Shown: in pieces, positions 33,245 through 44,831 of the stretch
Layout of the letters: the number at the start of each line of letters is the position of its first letter
How positions within the stretch are numbered: the stretch's first letter is position 1
Source: Verpa conica
Taxonomy: Eukaryota > Ascomycota > Pezizomycetes > Pezizales > Morchellaceae
NCBI GenBank assembly: GCA_033030425.1
Contig: JAUFSD010000001.1
Coordinates: 1-64,000 of the forward strand
Length of the DNA: 64,000 nucleotides
Reading direction: 5' to 3'
Position numbers and translations under genes: made by a program
The notes under the pieces: generated by a model
Told to the model about the DNA's origin: nothing
The model's database searches: none
The model's input: only the letters and a program-made list of their open reading frames with translations

Positions 33245-33492
33245 GGAATGTCGAGCAGGTCTTCACACTGACCGACCGCAGCCGGACCAGTGCCCCTAGT
33301 GGCATGACGAGCAGGACTTAACATGGACTGACCGCAGTCAGGTCCACGCCCCAAGCGACGTGAGATGGCGAGTAGTCTTCACACCGACCGACCGTAGTCA
33401 GAACAGTGCCCCGGGATGACGAACAGGACTTAACATGGACCGGCCGTAACCAAGTCCATGCCTCAAGCGACGCGGGATGACGAGCAGGTCAA
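33245..33492. repeat. Tandem repeat, four units of about 55-62 bp in alternating A-B-A-B types
   Basis: Units start with GAGCAGG or GAGTAG/GAACAGG and end ..GATGAC/GATGGC. Type A contains TCTTCACAC(T/C)GACCGACCG. Type B contains ACTTAACATGGAC(T/C)G(A/G)CCG with a longer tail ending CAAGCGACG. The order is A, B, A', B', then a truncated GAGCAGGTCAAC. The alternation implies a higher-order repeat of about 118 bp. Confidence 0.75.
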
Positions 33493-34231
33493 CAAAATCC
33501 CAATGCCGAGGTGGTTGTGCGTCATGACAAAGGGGATCTATATACATTCCGGCAGCTCTCCAGCGAGATGCCGGTCGTCGTCGAAAGTAGTAGAGATCTT
33601 TTGAAGAACTCTAACCCAGGCATTGCCGTATCGGGCGAGAACCACACCCTCGCCGCCGTTCTGAAAGTCAGTAAACTTCCAGTCGGAGTGGTTTGTTTCT
33701 TTGAGGTATTGCTTTCATCGCTTTTGGAGGACGGTGTAGGTTCTTGGGCAGCTGCGGGGTTTACGCGTGTTAGTGGGGGAGACGCGGTGGGGTGGGAGGA
33801 AGGTTTACACGGACGTTGTGGGGCTGGAACTGTTCAGATTGATCTAAACCAATCTGAGGGAGGATGATGATGTAGATTAGGAGTGCTCATCTATGGACTA
33901 AGGCTAGTGTGGTTCTTAGGGCTCAGCCAGTTGTCTGTGCCACAACGTTGTAGTCAGTTACTACAGTACCGCAAAAGTCAGCGGCCCGGATTCTGTCAGT
34001 CTTGGATATATGGGATATTCCGGATGTTGAAGGCAAGTATCGATAGAGAAGACAAAGACGAATCTACCTCTATATTTAGAATCACTAAACTTCATTGTTT
34101 TTATATCCGTATCTCCTATAGAAGTGGTGGACATTTTCGGTGGGGAGAGTCACCATTTTGGCCATAATTAAAAGCGATTCTATAGACGTCACCATGCAAG
34201 GCACGAATTAAAGGCGACTCTAACCAATAGG
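33493..34231. other. Intergenic, no supported gene
   Basis: An open frame of 118 codons (33511-33867, plus) overlaps the end of the repeat and shows no family signature. Its reverse strand also stays open, so neither is trusted. Confidence 0.35.
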
Positions 34232-34505
34232 TGTTGAAATTTTGTCACTCGCCAAGTGGTTGTCACTATGATACCGGCCTCACTTGCCTATTTAGGTAAC
34301 TGAGGACAACGGACTTACGGTGCAACTATTTGACCGACGGATGAATCTGCTCCGATTACCCGGACTGGTATCGGATAGTTTATTGTGCCGGTTGGCTAAC
34401 CGGGTAACTGTTATTTACAAATTTTCTTTGGCTATATAAGGTTTATTGTTTGCCTTGTGTTTTTAGTTCTTTAATTTAGTTCTTTATCAGCGCATTCTTT
34501 CTTCA
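34232..34505. mobile_element. Solo LTR with 5-bp target duplication
   Basis: A 274-bp segment begins TGTTGAAATTTTG and ends TTCTTTCTTCA, i.e. TG...CA. It is flanked on both sides by ATAGG (34227-34231 and 34506-34510), the 5-bp duplication made by retroviral-type integrases. A TATA-like CTATATAAGG lies about 65 bp before the right end, as expected for an LTR promoter reading left to right. There is no internal retroelement sequence beside it, so recombination between two LTRs probably removed it. Confidence 0.75.
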
Positions 34506-34510
34506 ATAGG

Positions 34511-35420
34511 AATATTGCTCCACCCCCCTTCCTTCAATCGCGGGAAATAATTTTCACCTAACCCTCTCCTGCCTACGTGCTAGAACATTACCTTACGGTA
34601 GTGAATGAATGAATTAATCATAAATAACCTTACGTTAGTGGTAGTTCAAGTGTTCTACACCTTCTAGCTCACAGCACACAAACTCGCGTAGAGAACATTT
34701 TCTAAGTCTAAATTATTATTATCATTATACCGCTTCTCTAGTACTATAACCTAAACTACTCATTACTTGTGTTTAGAACAATACCTGTTTCAGCCTGTGA
34801 TTATAGTGTGGTCAATTTAGCGTTTGGCATTTGGTAGCTAGATAAATGCATGCCACCGTAACCTAATAATAAAGTCATGAGAAGTACAAAATTAGTACTC
34901 TTTAAGCTATATAAAACGCTCCTTAAGTATAGTCTTGTAGGAATTGCTACTAGGGATCGGTGGTTGCAGGGAATATCTCTAGGCCCCGGATCGCCACAGC
35001 CACCAACAATATAAGCAAATAAATTACTAGGGGGTTACATGTACTTAAAACTTAATTAAAAAAACAATAAGCGATCCGGAGAATCACCGGGGCCTACCCG
35101 AGTCTAATTTCTACTATGGTGAGGATCACCTTCAAGTGTAGCAATATCGAGGGTTACAACAGCTAGGATAGAAGCCGCAAGCAACCGGCGCAGTTCGCGG
35201 ACTTCATCCGTTAGCTCTTGATTAACCCATATCGCGGTCGCAACCCTCTGTCGTTAAAAGAGATAAAGGTTCAATTACTAACGAGAGTGAAGACCATCAG
35301 CCAACGAAAAGCCATTCAGGGCAATTCCTTGAATTGAAACTGCTGGTTGACAGATAACCCCTCTGGAATGATAGCAAGTCTCAGCCTGACATTAAATAAC
35401 CCCCAAGTCAATTTAATAAC
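34511..35420. other. Intergenic, nothing found
   Basis: AT-rich. The words TTACGGTAGTG and TTACGTTAGTG repeat near 34590 and 34632. Confidence 0.4.
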
Positions 35421-36520
35421 ATGCCCCCATAGGTCTCGATATTATCAATTGCCTTTGCGGCCCTAATCAGCTTTTTGATAGCTCAAGTCGGACCTTTCCC
35501 CGTTATCGCGTCTGGAGCCGCGCCCATCCAGTTCACAAAGACTTTCAACTATGATTTTAAACACCCGGGAATTCTTGACTCCCACGATGATCTCGAGCGC
35601 TTGCGAGAGAATGTTGCTGCGAGCAAGGAACCATGGAAATCCTACTTTAACATCTTCTCGAACCAGACCTCAGCGAGTTATGACGATGTCATGAGCACAC
35701 CAAGGCAAAACATCTCTAGGAACAGTATTACTCAGAGAAACACTTATATACTTTTTGAGTGTGATGCTACCGCTGCCTACTATAATACACTCATGTGGTA
35801 TATTACCCGCGATGAACGACATGCCAATAAGTCCGCCAGGATCTTAAGCCTTTAGGTACTACCTCAAGATCTACGATGGATGGACTAGACACGAAGCTCG
35901 GTGTCGCTAAAGGTGGTATGAGAATGCTCAATGCGGCAGCGATCCTCCGCCATGAATATAGTTGGGTAGAGACCAGAACAAAATAGTAGGGAACTTCAGG
36001 GTTTTCGGGAATAGTATATCGTACTCTTTCCCCTGTTGTGATGGCGCCTAGACAAGGGAACTACGGAATGGCAAGTATTTTGGCTCTGTTTGGTATCGTG
36101 GTGTATATAGTTATGTATAACTATGCCTTGAACGAGCACCAAAGCGGCGTTTTTAGCGGACTCATTAGTACTATAAATCTGAATACCGGATAGAACTCGG
36201 AAAGTGGCCGAGACCAAGGTATGACTTTCAACGCATCTCGCCCAGCTTTACTAACCTTTATTCTCCAGCTCATACACGAGGGGGCACCGGAAATCTCGCG
36301 ATCGCCAGCCAGACAGTCCTCAACCTAGGTGGTGATCTCTATGGGCTTCAAAATGATCTCATACTCAAAGAAACAGAATATCTCTCCAAGTTCAACCTCG
36401 ATGAGACTGTTCCATATATCCAAAATATGCCCGATGCGAAAGTATCCTCACTGTTGGTCTATGGCTAGAGAATTCACGTATCAACCAGAGAGTCGAGGCG
36501 TGGGTTCTAACGATGGTATG
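35421..36520 (+). pseudogene. Alginate/chondroitin-lyase-like polysaccharide lyase, inactivated
   Basis: Coding pieces in one order match the secreted fungal alginate-lyase-superfamily proteins. They are a hydrophobic leader with an early TAG; HPGILDSHDDLERLRENVAA (35571 on); ISRNSITQRNTY; TAAYYNTLMWYITRDERHA; then after a break RMLNAAAILRHEYSWVE, two adjacent TAG codons, GTSGFSGIVYRTL, GNYGMASILALFG, TAG, and NSESGRDQG. After an intron-like gap come GNLAIASQTVLNLGGDLYGL and KFNLDETVPY. At least four in-frame stops and one frame break destroy the gene. The stop codons sit where related proteins have Trp or Gln, so they are explained by TGG to TAG and CAG to TAG changes. The intact ancestor would have cleaved uronic-acid polysaccharides. 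It lies about 3 kb from the GH43 gene. Confidence 0.7.
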
Positions 36521-37704
36521 TAACTATTTCGTGAAGTTGAGGAGAAGGACGGCGAGATGGACTGTGAAGGCGTTTAATTCAGTCAGTGTTAATGCCGGTA
36601 CTTCTGTATAATATTTAGCGTTTACTAGGTAATCTATACATTGGCAGGGGAAGATGGGGCCAAGACCTTTTAATAATTATCCAAGATTATCGTGCTTGAT
36701 ACGTGTCTAGGGCTCAGGGGAAAGAACCCAAACAGCCGACGTGAATGACAAGATATCTAGATGATAATACTAAGATTTCAATATTCCCTTAACCCAGGGG
36801 CAAACACACCAATTCATACCTTGTTAGACCCCAGAGAAATACATGTGCTTCCTTCATTTCAACAGGAAGCAATTATGTTCAAACTCGAGTGACAGACGAT
36901 GAAGCCTGATGGTATCATTATCAGATACCAGCAGCAGTAACCGGTGGTACCTTATAGGGCAGGTTGATAAGAGATCACATTTGGGAGTTGATAAAAGAAG
37001 TGTCTCTACTCACCCAGATAGGAATAGACCTGCAGGGGCTGACGCAGATGATGGCTGGCAGGGATTGCGAGGCTCCGAATCTCAGGAACCTACCGACCGT
37101 TACACCGATGACGGCGATACGATAAGATGATCTTGAACAAGGGAAAGGTGGCCCTGGGCACACGAGCTGAGGTGAACCACATGACGTCATCTCAATAGAT
37201 CCCGTTCCTAAAAGAATAGGCCGGCTACCGACGGCAAAGGACACCATGGCCGAGTCTGATCCATCTGAAGGCTGGGAGAGGTGCGGCTAGCTTGGCCTGT
37301 TACGGCAATTCCCAACACCACACCTGCAATGTATGTTTCCCCTGCAGTGATGATATCGGGCTACATGTGATCCAAATCCTCGGAACTGTTCGAGATAGGT
37401 AGTTGATAGTACAACGCATTTCCCCAACTCTGATAGAGGTGATCGGGGAGGGATAAGGGACCCTGCGTACAATACAAGAGTGAAGCCCTGAGCTCTCTTT
37501 CCCATTCAGGGTCCCTCCCATCAAACCTTTAAACATCCCCTCCTCCCACCCCGCTATTCTTGTCCCCAGAAATACCATACCCCATTAGTGCTACAGCCTA
37601 TTTTCTATCACGCTAATATTCAACGACGTTTTGAAAACATCACCTCCAACCTCAACCCCCAACTCATAATCCATCGTGAATATATACATATCCCATCTCT
37701 AGCA
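36521..37704. other. Intergenic, no gene seen
   Basis: A perfect short hairpin GGTATCattatcaGATACC lies at 36909-36929. The open frames at 36909-37250 on both strands lack family features. The last 200 bp form the likely arginase promoter and leader, with CT-rich stretches. Confidence 0.45.
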
Positions 37705-38905
37705 ATGACTACTCCGCCAACCACCGACTCAAAGTTCCTTCCTGCGAAGGATCAGCTTGGTGTCGTTGCCGTAGGGTTCTCTGGTGGCCAGGTACTCAAT
37801 TCCCTACCCCTCCTCCTATTGGACCCAAGATGGTACTGACTTCCCAAGGCCAAACCTGGTGTTGAGGCAGCACCTACAGCCCTCATTGAATCTGGTCTCC
37901 TTGATTCTCTACGAAATGACCTAGAATTTGTCGTACACCATGATGACAAAGTTCACAGCTACACCGAGTACCTCCCTGCTTCTGACCCACCTCTCAAGAC
38001 GGCCAATGCCCGTGCTCCTATGCTCAACCCCCTTACGGTGTCCAATGTGACACGTGCCATCTCTGACCAGGTTTACGAACATGCTTCGAAGGGCCGCCTT
38101 GTGCTCACCCTTGGAGGAGACCACTCCATTGCTGTTGGATCCATTGCCGGGTCCTCGAAGGCTATCCGTGAACGTCACCAGGGAAGGGAAATGGCAGTCG
38201 TGTGGGTTGATGCTCATGCAGATATCAACACACCTGAGACTTCAGGGTCTGGGAATATTCACGGCATGCCCGTTGCGTTCATCTCGGGTCTCGCAAAGCC
38301 TCCAAAGGAGAACCCGGACGTTTTTGGGTGGATCAAGGACGAGCATAGGATCAACATTTCAAAGCTCGTATATATCGGCTTGAGAGATGTCGATCCGGGT
38401 GAGAAGAGGATTTTGCGCGAGAACGGAATTCGTGCATTCAGCATGCATGATGTTGACAAGTATGGTATTGGCAAGGTCATGGAGATGGCACTGGATTACA
38501 TCAACTGCGGTCCAGGACAGGAGGGAATGCCAGTACATCTTAGTTTCGATGTTGACGCTTTAGATCCTGTCGTGTAAGCTTCCGTCCGAACTTCACCGGC
38601 AATATCTTTGAGATAAAATGCTGACTTTTCCCAGTGCCCCGAGTACAGGTACACCTGTTCGTGGTGGGCTAACCCTAAGAGAGGGTGATTATATCTGCGA
38701 GTGCATCCACGAAACTGGTTGTCTTGTTGCTATGGACTTGGTAAGATTTCCCAAAAAATTTCATGCTAGTAAGGGGTATGATAGATCTAACAATCTTCAG
38801 GTTGAGGTCAATCTCCTAGCAGGTGAGGATGACATTGCCGGAAAGGAGACGATCCGTGCTGGGTGCAGCTTAGTTCGCTGCGCCCTGGGTGAAAGTCTAC
38901 TCTGA
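37705..38905 (+). CDS. Arginase
   Basis: Exons 37705-37791, 37849-38573, 38635-38740 and 38801-38905 give 340 aa with all junctions in frame. The binuclear manganese ligands of the ureohydrolase family are intact: [13 protein letters not shown] (His about 121), [20 protein letters not shown] (Asp, His, Asp about 150-154) and [20 protein letters not shown] (Asp about 262 and 264, restored across intron 2). The enzyme hydrolyses L-arginine to ornithine and urea and feeds nitrogen catabolism and polyamine/proline synthesis. Fungal arginase is usually cytosolic, and there is no targeting peptide here. No urea-cycle neighbour is present. Confidence 0.95.
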
Positions 38906-39945
38906 TTCTTCTTGTGACGCTTGCTTCGGTTATCTAGATCTCCTTTGTTGGCGAACAAATAAAGATGTGTTCCTTTTCGCCTATGCTACATAGATTATCC
39001 AAGGGTTAGACGTAGTCATAGATAATAATTCTAAGAAACCCACTTTTCAGTAGCTCCCGAGCCATTGTGACATTTACCAACCGTGAAACAGACAATTCTA
39101 GCCAAGCACCCCAAGTAGCTCGGTAATTTATTTACCGCTGAGAAAATTGATCCGAGTTAAATTCTTTGCTAATGTAGCCGTATACCTGCGGCACTCCCGG
39201 TTGCCACTAGGAATAAGAACATAAAACCTCACTCGGCTAGCTACTTTACACAAAGGTATTCACTAGTTCCGTACCCGCTGTAGGATGTACATATCCCATT
39301 ATATTTTCCCTCTTCAGAGAATTATGCAGCCGTGTCTAACAAGTTCCCAGAACCCCCCCGGCGCAACCGGTTACTCGAAACTCAGCAACAATCTATTGAG
39401 TTATTATGAAGACAAAAACAGAAAGTAGATAGATGCTAAGTAGCACAGTTCCCTTTTTGTCTTTGAGGGCCTCGGGAAACGTGTTAGACACAGCTATATT
39501 TACTTACATATTCTAGTACCGATTCTATATAATAATATTCTTATCACTGAGACTATATAAAGGGTATAGCTGCTACCTTTCACCCTCGCATATTCGAAGA
39601 ATCTAGAAGTTACAGGTACGGGACTAGTTAAGCCCTGACTTTTTATTTTATTTTCAAAGTCAAGTATATAATAACACATTGCCCCAATTAATCCTCATCA
39701 CTCCCGATAAAGTCTGCAGTTCCCTTCTATACTTAAGGCAGGCTACTTTAATTATATCTGGGAGTATATACTATTTTCTCTTCCCCGGGAATAGAACCAT
39801 TATATAGGTGATACGCAACGACCTTCTCCCCATTTTCTTAATAGTAGCCTCAAGCGACCTGTTAGAAGTCTATTCATCTTCTGTTCCCATCTCGCACAGC
39901 CTATCCACACACAGGAAGGAGGTTCACCCAAAAGCCCAAACAATA
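38906..39945. other. Intergenic with an imperfect inverted repeat
   Basis: GTGTCTAACAAGTTCCC (39332-39348) and GGGAAACGTGTTAGACAC (39474-39491) are inverted copies 125 bp apart. TATA-like CTATATAAAGGG lies at about 39555. The arms could be transposon or LTR ends, but no target duplication was found. No gene is seen. Confidence 0.4.
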
Positions 39946-40398
39946 ATGTTCCGAGCAAGCACAGCTCCCCTCTTCCTAATGATCATAGGTACATCCCCCA
40001 ACTGGCGCGATGCCCTCCCACTCCTCCAAAACCTCTGGTCCGAAGCCTGGGAGCTCGACAAAAAAGGCGAACATAGAATGCTTTTAGATCTTTGCAATGA
40101 CTTTGCAGAAGTCCCTACCTGGAAGAGTGGGTTCTGTAAAAAACAGTTCTCTGCCTACTTCACCGCCAAAGTAGAGGACTGGTTGAAGGCTGTGGATACC
40201 ACTCTTGATGATTTGATAGCCAAGAGCTATATTTTTCCACCTCAGGTGAATCTAGAAAGGCTTGAGAAGCGGATTGAGGAGTTGGAAGAATTTTTCTTGA
40301 GGGAGGAGGGCCCGGTTCATAAAGAACTTTGGAGGCTTGTGTCGAACTTTTTGGAAATTCAGGTGGCGGAGCAGAAACTCGAGATTCAAAGTTGGTGA
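39946..40398 (+). CDS. Hypothetical protein with C-terminal coiled coil
   Basis: From the first in-frame ATG the frame codes for 150 aa. It starts with a short hydrophobic segment (TAPLFLMIIG). The body is helical (LLQNLWSEAWELDKKGEHRM, VEDWLKAVDTTLDDLIAKSY) and it ends in a Glu/Leu-rich stretch (LERLEKRIEELEEFFLREEG) likely to form a coiled coil. No family is recognised. Codon use and length make it more likely real than chance, but an upstream exon may be missing, since the frame stays open further to the left without ATG. Confidence 0.45.
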   Translation: MFRASTAPLFLMIIGTSPNWRDALPLLQNLWSEAWELDKKGEHRMLLDLCNDFAEVPTWKSGFCKKQFSAYFTAKVEDWLKAVDTTLDDLIAKSYIFPPQVNLERLEKRIEELEEFFLREEGPVHKELWRLVSNFLEIQVAEQKLEIQSW

Positions 40399-40556
40399 TA
40401 TGTGGGCTTACGATGTTGTTAATATTATTTATTCCTAACCTACTGCTTTTCTTTTGGCCCTCCTAATTGAAACCGGGTTTCTCAATCATTCCCAATGTCG
40501 TTGCAATTAAGGCTAAGCGCGGCTGTAATTAACAGTCTATGATCAGCAGTTGGTGG

Positions 40557-40664
40557 TTAACTGCCTGTGACTAACTGCCTGAATGTGCGCATGTATCACA
40601 ATACTTGAGGTTAACTGCCTACAATTAACTAACTGCATATGCGCGTGTATCACAATACTTGACC
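40557..40664. repeat. Direct duplication, two copies of about 54 bp
   Basis: The words TTAACTGCCT, TAACT(A)ACTGC and TGTATCACAATACTTGA occur in the same order twice, in copies that differ by a few bases, just before the NLR gene. Confidence 0.65.
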
Positions 40665-40786
40665 AATGGGTAACAACCAACCGTATCGTGAGTCCAGAGT
40701 TGGGCTCAAATAACCCCGCATCCTCTTCATCGATCGTATTTCTGCAGATAACTTTCACTTCAACGAATTTATATTCTATAGCTAAT

Positions 40787-43700
40787 ATGCCTTCGTGCCT
40801 AAGGATCAGAGAAAGAATTGGGATACATAGGTCTAGGTCACCATCTCTCCAACCTACTCAGGCCACTCCAAGACCGACTAGTCCAGCCCCCCAGAGTCCC
40901 TCTCCACAGATAATACAGGCAGCAGTAACAAATAGGTATTTTTATCTACATCCTTCTACAAAAGTGATACTTTTACTCAGTTATTAAAGCTCCAGCACAC
41001 CACCTACATTACCCCCGAACCCTACTCTACAGTCGGCCTTAGCTATAGTTCCTCCAGCTCCTCCGATAATACAAATAACGAATACGTATATCATGCCTCA
41101 CACCTTCCATAACTTGGATATCTACTGAATTCATAAAAATACAGTACGCCAGCTGCTACAACTCCAAACCCCGCTTTTCAATCAGCTTTGGCCAGCCATA
41201 TAAAAAATCTCTCCCCCAAAGAGCAACAAGCGTTTAAAGATGGCAACAACATCTCTATCGATACACTTATGGATCAAATCCGGGAGTTTGATGAGATTCA
41301 CAGTCAAGCAAGTCGCTCCCGCCGATGCGCAGAAAAAGTCGAAGGGTTTTTGAATGTCCTAAACGGATTTTTAAAAGAGCTAATACCCTTTGCTCAACAA
41401 ACCCCTATGATATCACAACTGGTTATTGGAGGCGTAAATCTCATCGTCGATGTATGTATAACATTCCATCCCCCACCATCCACACTTTACGTGAAGTACC
41501 GATCTTTTGACGAATATTGCAGCTTGGCTTAAAATTTGCATCATTTTTTGAGAAATTGACGGATATGATGCGGGGGTTAGGTGAGCATCTAGGGTATCTA
41601 TCTAAATATGCGGAGGGTTTCATGGATTCTCCAGAGGTGCAAAAGGTATTTATTAGGATCCACAAACCATGGACTCGTACGTTTATTGACTATGGTTGAT
41701 TTTTAGGCTTTGTCGTATGCTTATGGCGATCTACTCGAATTCTGTAAGGAGGCGCGAAATGTGTTTACAGACAGTGATGGAAACCAAAGCCGTGAGTACT
41801 AGTTCGCTTTCAATATAGTTAATTCGAATAGCTCATAGTTTCAGGCTGGACGTCTTTCAGGATATTTCTCCGGGTCACGTGGGAACCGTTTGAGGCAGTG
41901 TTTGATGCTATAAACACCCGGTTTCGGGAGCGTGTCGAGATCGTTATTCGAACAGCTAATATTATAGAGCATAAGAGGTTATGTTTGAAGGAAAAAATGA
42001 AAGCGCTGTTAAATGAAGGTAGATCCTTATACGCCCCTCTCTCTCCAAGAATCAATACCTAACCCTAGCTTTAGATAAGGAAAGAAAAGAGATACTAGGC
42101 TGGCTATCTAAGCTAGAATTCGAGGACGATCACGAGACACTTATTTCAAAGAGGCATGGGGATACAGGTAGTTGGCTTGTTGAGTCTCAGCAATTCAAGG
42201 ATTGGCTTAGCGGAAAAAAATCTTGTCTTTTGTGGTGCCACGGGAGCCGTAAGGACACCCCTATTCCAAAATTAGATTAGGCCTATGAACTGACAGTATA
42301 ACAGCTGGTGTGGGGAAATCAGTCCTAGCGTTAGTCCTACTCCTCTACCCCAGAATATTTTGTTTTAATAAAAAAATAGGTCTCTCGTTGTCGATAAAAT
42401 CTCAGCACAATATGCCCTCGACTATTCCACCGGTCTGGCATTTGTGTACTACAAACACCAAAATCGTGGTGAACAAAACTCTAAAAAGATCCTCTCAACA
42501 CTTATCAAGCAGCTTTCTCGCAAAACGGAGGTACTACCCAATCATTTGAAGGAGTTCTACAAGCAATATTCCCGACAAGATGAATTACCAAGTCAGGCGA
42601 AGCTCCAGGCCCAGCTTGTGGAGGTTTCAAAAAATTTCGACCAGGTCTTTATCATCATCGACGCCCTAGACGAATGTCAAGATCAAGACCTATTCTTTCC
42701 ACTCATCACCAGCCTTATTCAGAATTCTTCTATTAAAATCAAGATGTTCGTTACTAGCCGCAGAGAGAAATACATAGTCGACTCTTTCACTAAACTCCGG
42801 TGCCCAACGGTTCAAATCGAGGCAAGAAAGGTTGATCTTGACATTGCGGTTTTCGTTACTTCCGAAATAGACCGACGAACTGAGGACTATCAAGATGGTA
42901 CAATAGACCAGGAGCTCAAGGAAAAGATCAAGACAGCCCTAGTCTCACAGTCTAGTGGAATGTAAGACAGCCTATAAAACACAATATCTAAAGCATATAC
43001 TGATGATCAATAAAGGTTTCTATGGGTTAAATATCAGTTGATCTATATCTATGATCAACCATCCCCCCGAGATATCGAGGAAGCCTTAAAATCACTCCCT
43101 TCAAACATGGAATCAACCTATGATCTAATTCTAAGGAAGATTGACGACCAAGCCCCAGTGATGAAAGAACTAGCAAAACGGGCTTTAATGTGGGTACTTT
43201 ATGCGGGGAGACCTCTACGTCTCGGTGAGCTTGCTCAGGCGGTTGTCATCGAGGATGGAATAGAAAGCACAGAGGAAATAAAGCCATACCGAGATGAAAT
43301 TGTCATCCAAGCTTGTGCCAACCTTCTCACAGTCGAAGATGATATAGTACGCCCAGTCCATTACACTGTCCAGGAATACCTCACTGCAACCCAGTCATAC
43401 AATGGTACGGAAAGTCGGACACTTCTACAGAAGTACCAGATATCCCCGAACGACGCACATGTCAAGATTGCTCAATCCTGCATCCAATATTTACTCTGTA
43501 GAGAATTTAAAGTCCCTACAACCTCTTTTTATGATAGGTATATGGCTTATGAAACCCATAAATTCATCAGATATGCGAATCATTTTTGGGATTATCACAT
43601 TCGTACAGTTGATAAATGGCCCAACTGTCTCTGTGACAGCTTCAAAAGGTTTCTCTCCACCGAGTACAACCTAAGCTTTACATATAGCGCACGTGTCAGT

Positions 43701-44831
43701 AGAGATGCGAATAGTCGGAGTTATGCCAATGCCCTAGAGGATGGTGACACCCAGATAGATGGGTATATTGTCTGTTTGTCCCTCGGGCTCGTTGATATAT
43801 TTCAAAGGTTTCGCCAAGTAGATATCTCAATCCTTGACTCGCAAAAGTATAAAACAGCGCTGCATCATGCTGCCTACGGCGGCTTTATATCTTGCATTCA
43901 GGGGCTTTTGAATTCTGGATTCAGCGCAAACACTGAGGACGAGAAGGGAGTACGGCCATTGTATTATGCCTGCGAAAAGGATCACCATATGGCCGTAAGA
44001 TTGTTATTAGAGAAAGGTGCCGAAGTCAATGCTCAGGGTGGAGGTTACGGAAACGCCTTGCAAGCAGCAGCCTACAACGGCCACGAAACAGTCGTACAGA
44101 TCCTCTTGGATAAAGGTGCCGAAGTCAATGCTCAGGGTGGATATTACGGAAACGCCTTGCAAGCAGCAGCCTGCTGGGGCTACGAAACGGTGGTACAGAT
44201 CCTCTTAGATAAAGGTGCCGAAGTCAATGCTCAGGGTGGAGAGTACGGAAACGCCTTGCAAGCAGCAGCCTGCCGCGGCCACGAAAAGATAGTACAGATC
44301 CTCTTGAATAAAGGTGCCGAAGTCAATGCTCAGGGTGGAGAGTACGGAACCGCCTTGCAAGCAGCAGCCTACCGCGGTCATAAAACGATAGTACAGATCC
44401 TCTTGGATAAAGGTGCCGAAGTCAATGCTCAGGGTGGAGAGTACGGAAACGCCTTGCAAGCAGCAGCCTACTGCGGTCATAAAACAACAGTACAGATCCT
44501 CTTGGATAAAGGTGCTGAAGTCAATGCTCAGGGTGGAGAGTACGGAAATGCCTTGCAAGCAGCAGCCTGCCGCGGCCACGAAAAGATAGTACAGATCCTC
44601 TTGAATAAAGGTGCCGAAGTCAATGCTCAGGGTGGATATTACGGAAACGCCTTGCAAGCAGCAGCCTGCTGGGGCTACGAAACGGTGGTACAGATCCTCT
44701 TAGATAAAGGTGCCGAAGTCAATGCTCAGGGTGGAGAGTACGGAAACGCCTTGCAAGCAGCAACCGTCCAACATCACAAAAAGATAGTACAGATCCTCTT
44801 GGATAAAGGTGCCAAATATGAAATCGAGTAA
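40787..44831 (+). CDS. NACHT-ankyrin NLR-like STAND protein
   Basis: Ten exons join in frame: 40787-40935, 40990-41085, 41145-41451, 41523-41645, 41707-41791, 41845-42018, 42075-42248, 42305-42329, 42380-42961 and 43016-44831 (1,176 aa). The Pro-rich start contains twin motifs (PNPTLQSALA, PNPAFQSALA). A helical N-terminal domain of the kind found in fungal NLRs follows. The P-loop GSPGVGKSVLA (about 367-377) is split over two introns, one side being a 25-nt exon. Walker B is FIIIDALDE (about 467-475). After the NACHT and winged-helix-like part (LALMWVLYAGRPLRLGELAQA) come ankyrin repeats from about residue 850. The last eight are almost identical 33-mers of the type LLDKGAEVNAQGG-YGNALQ. Such proteins are signal-transducing receptors tied to heterokaryon incompatibility and non-self recognition. 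Here all landmark residues are intact. Confidence 0.9.
44016..44807 (+). repeat. Eight 99-bp ankyrin-coding repeats, nearly identical
   Basis: Units start with GGTGCCGAAGTCAATGCTCA at 44016, 44115, 44214, 44313, 44412, 44511, 44610 and 44709; a ninth start at 44808 is cut by the stop. Units differ mainly in two places: the codon after CAGGGTGGA (Gly, Tyr or Glu) and a cluster of six codons after GCAGCAGCC (for example TyrAsnGlyHisGluThr or CysArgGlyHisGluLys). By these variable positions unit 6 equals unit 3 and unit 7 equals unit 2. Confidence 0.9.

Noticed and set aside
33511..33867. Plus-strand frame of 118 codons after the A/B repeat
   Set aside because: Both strands are open and neither translation resembles a family.
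44205..44657. Minus-strand repetitive frame
   Set aside because: Complement of the ankyrin repeats of the NLR gene.
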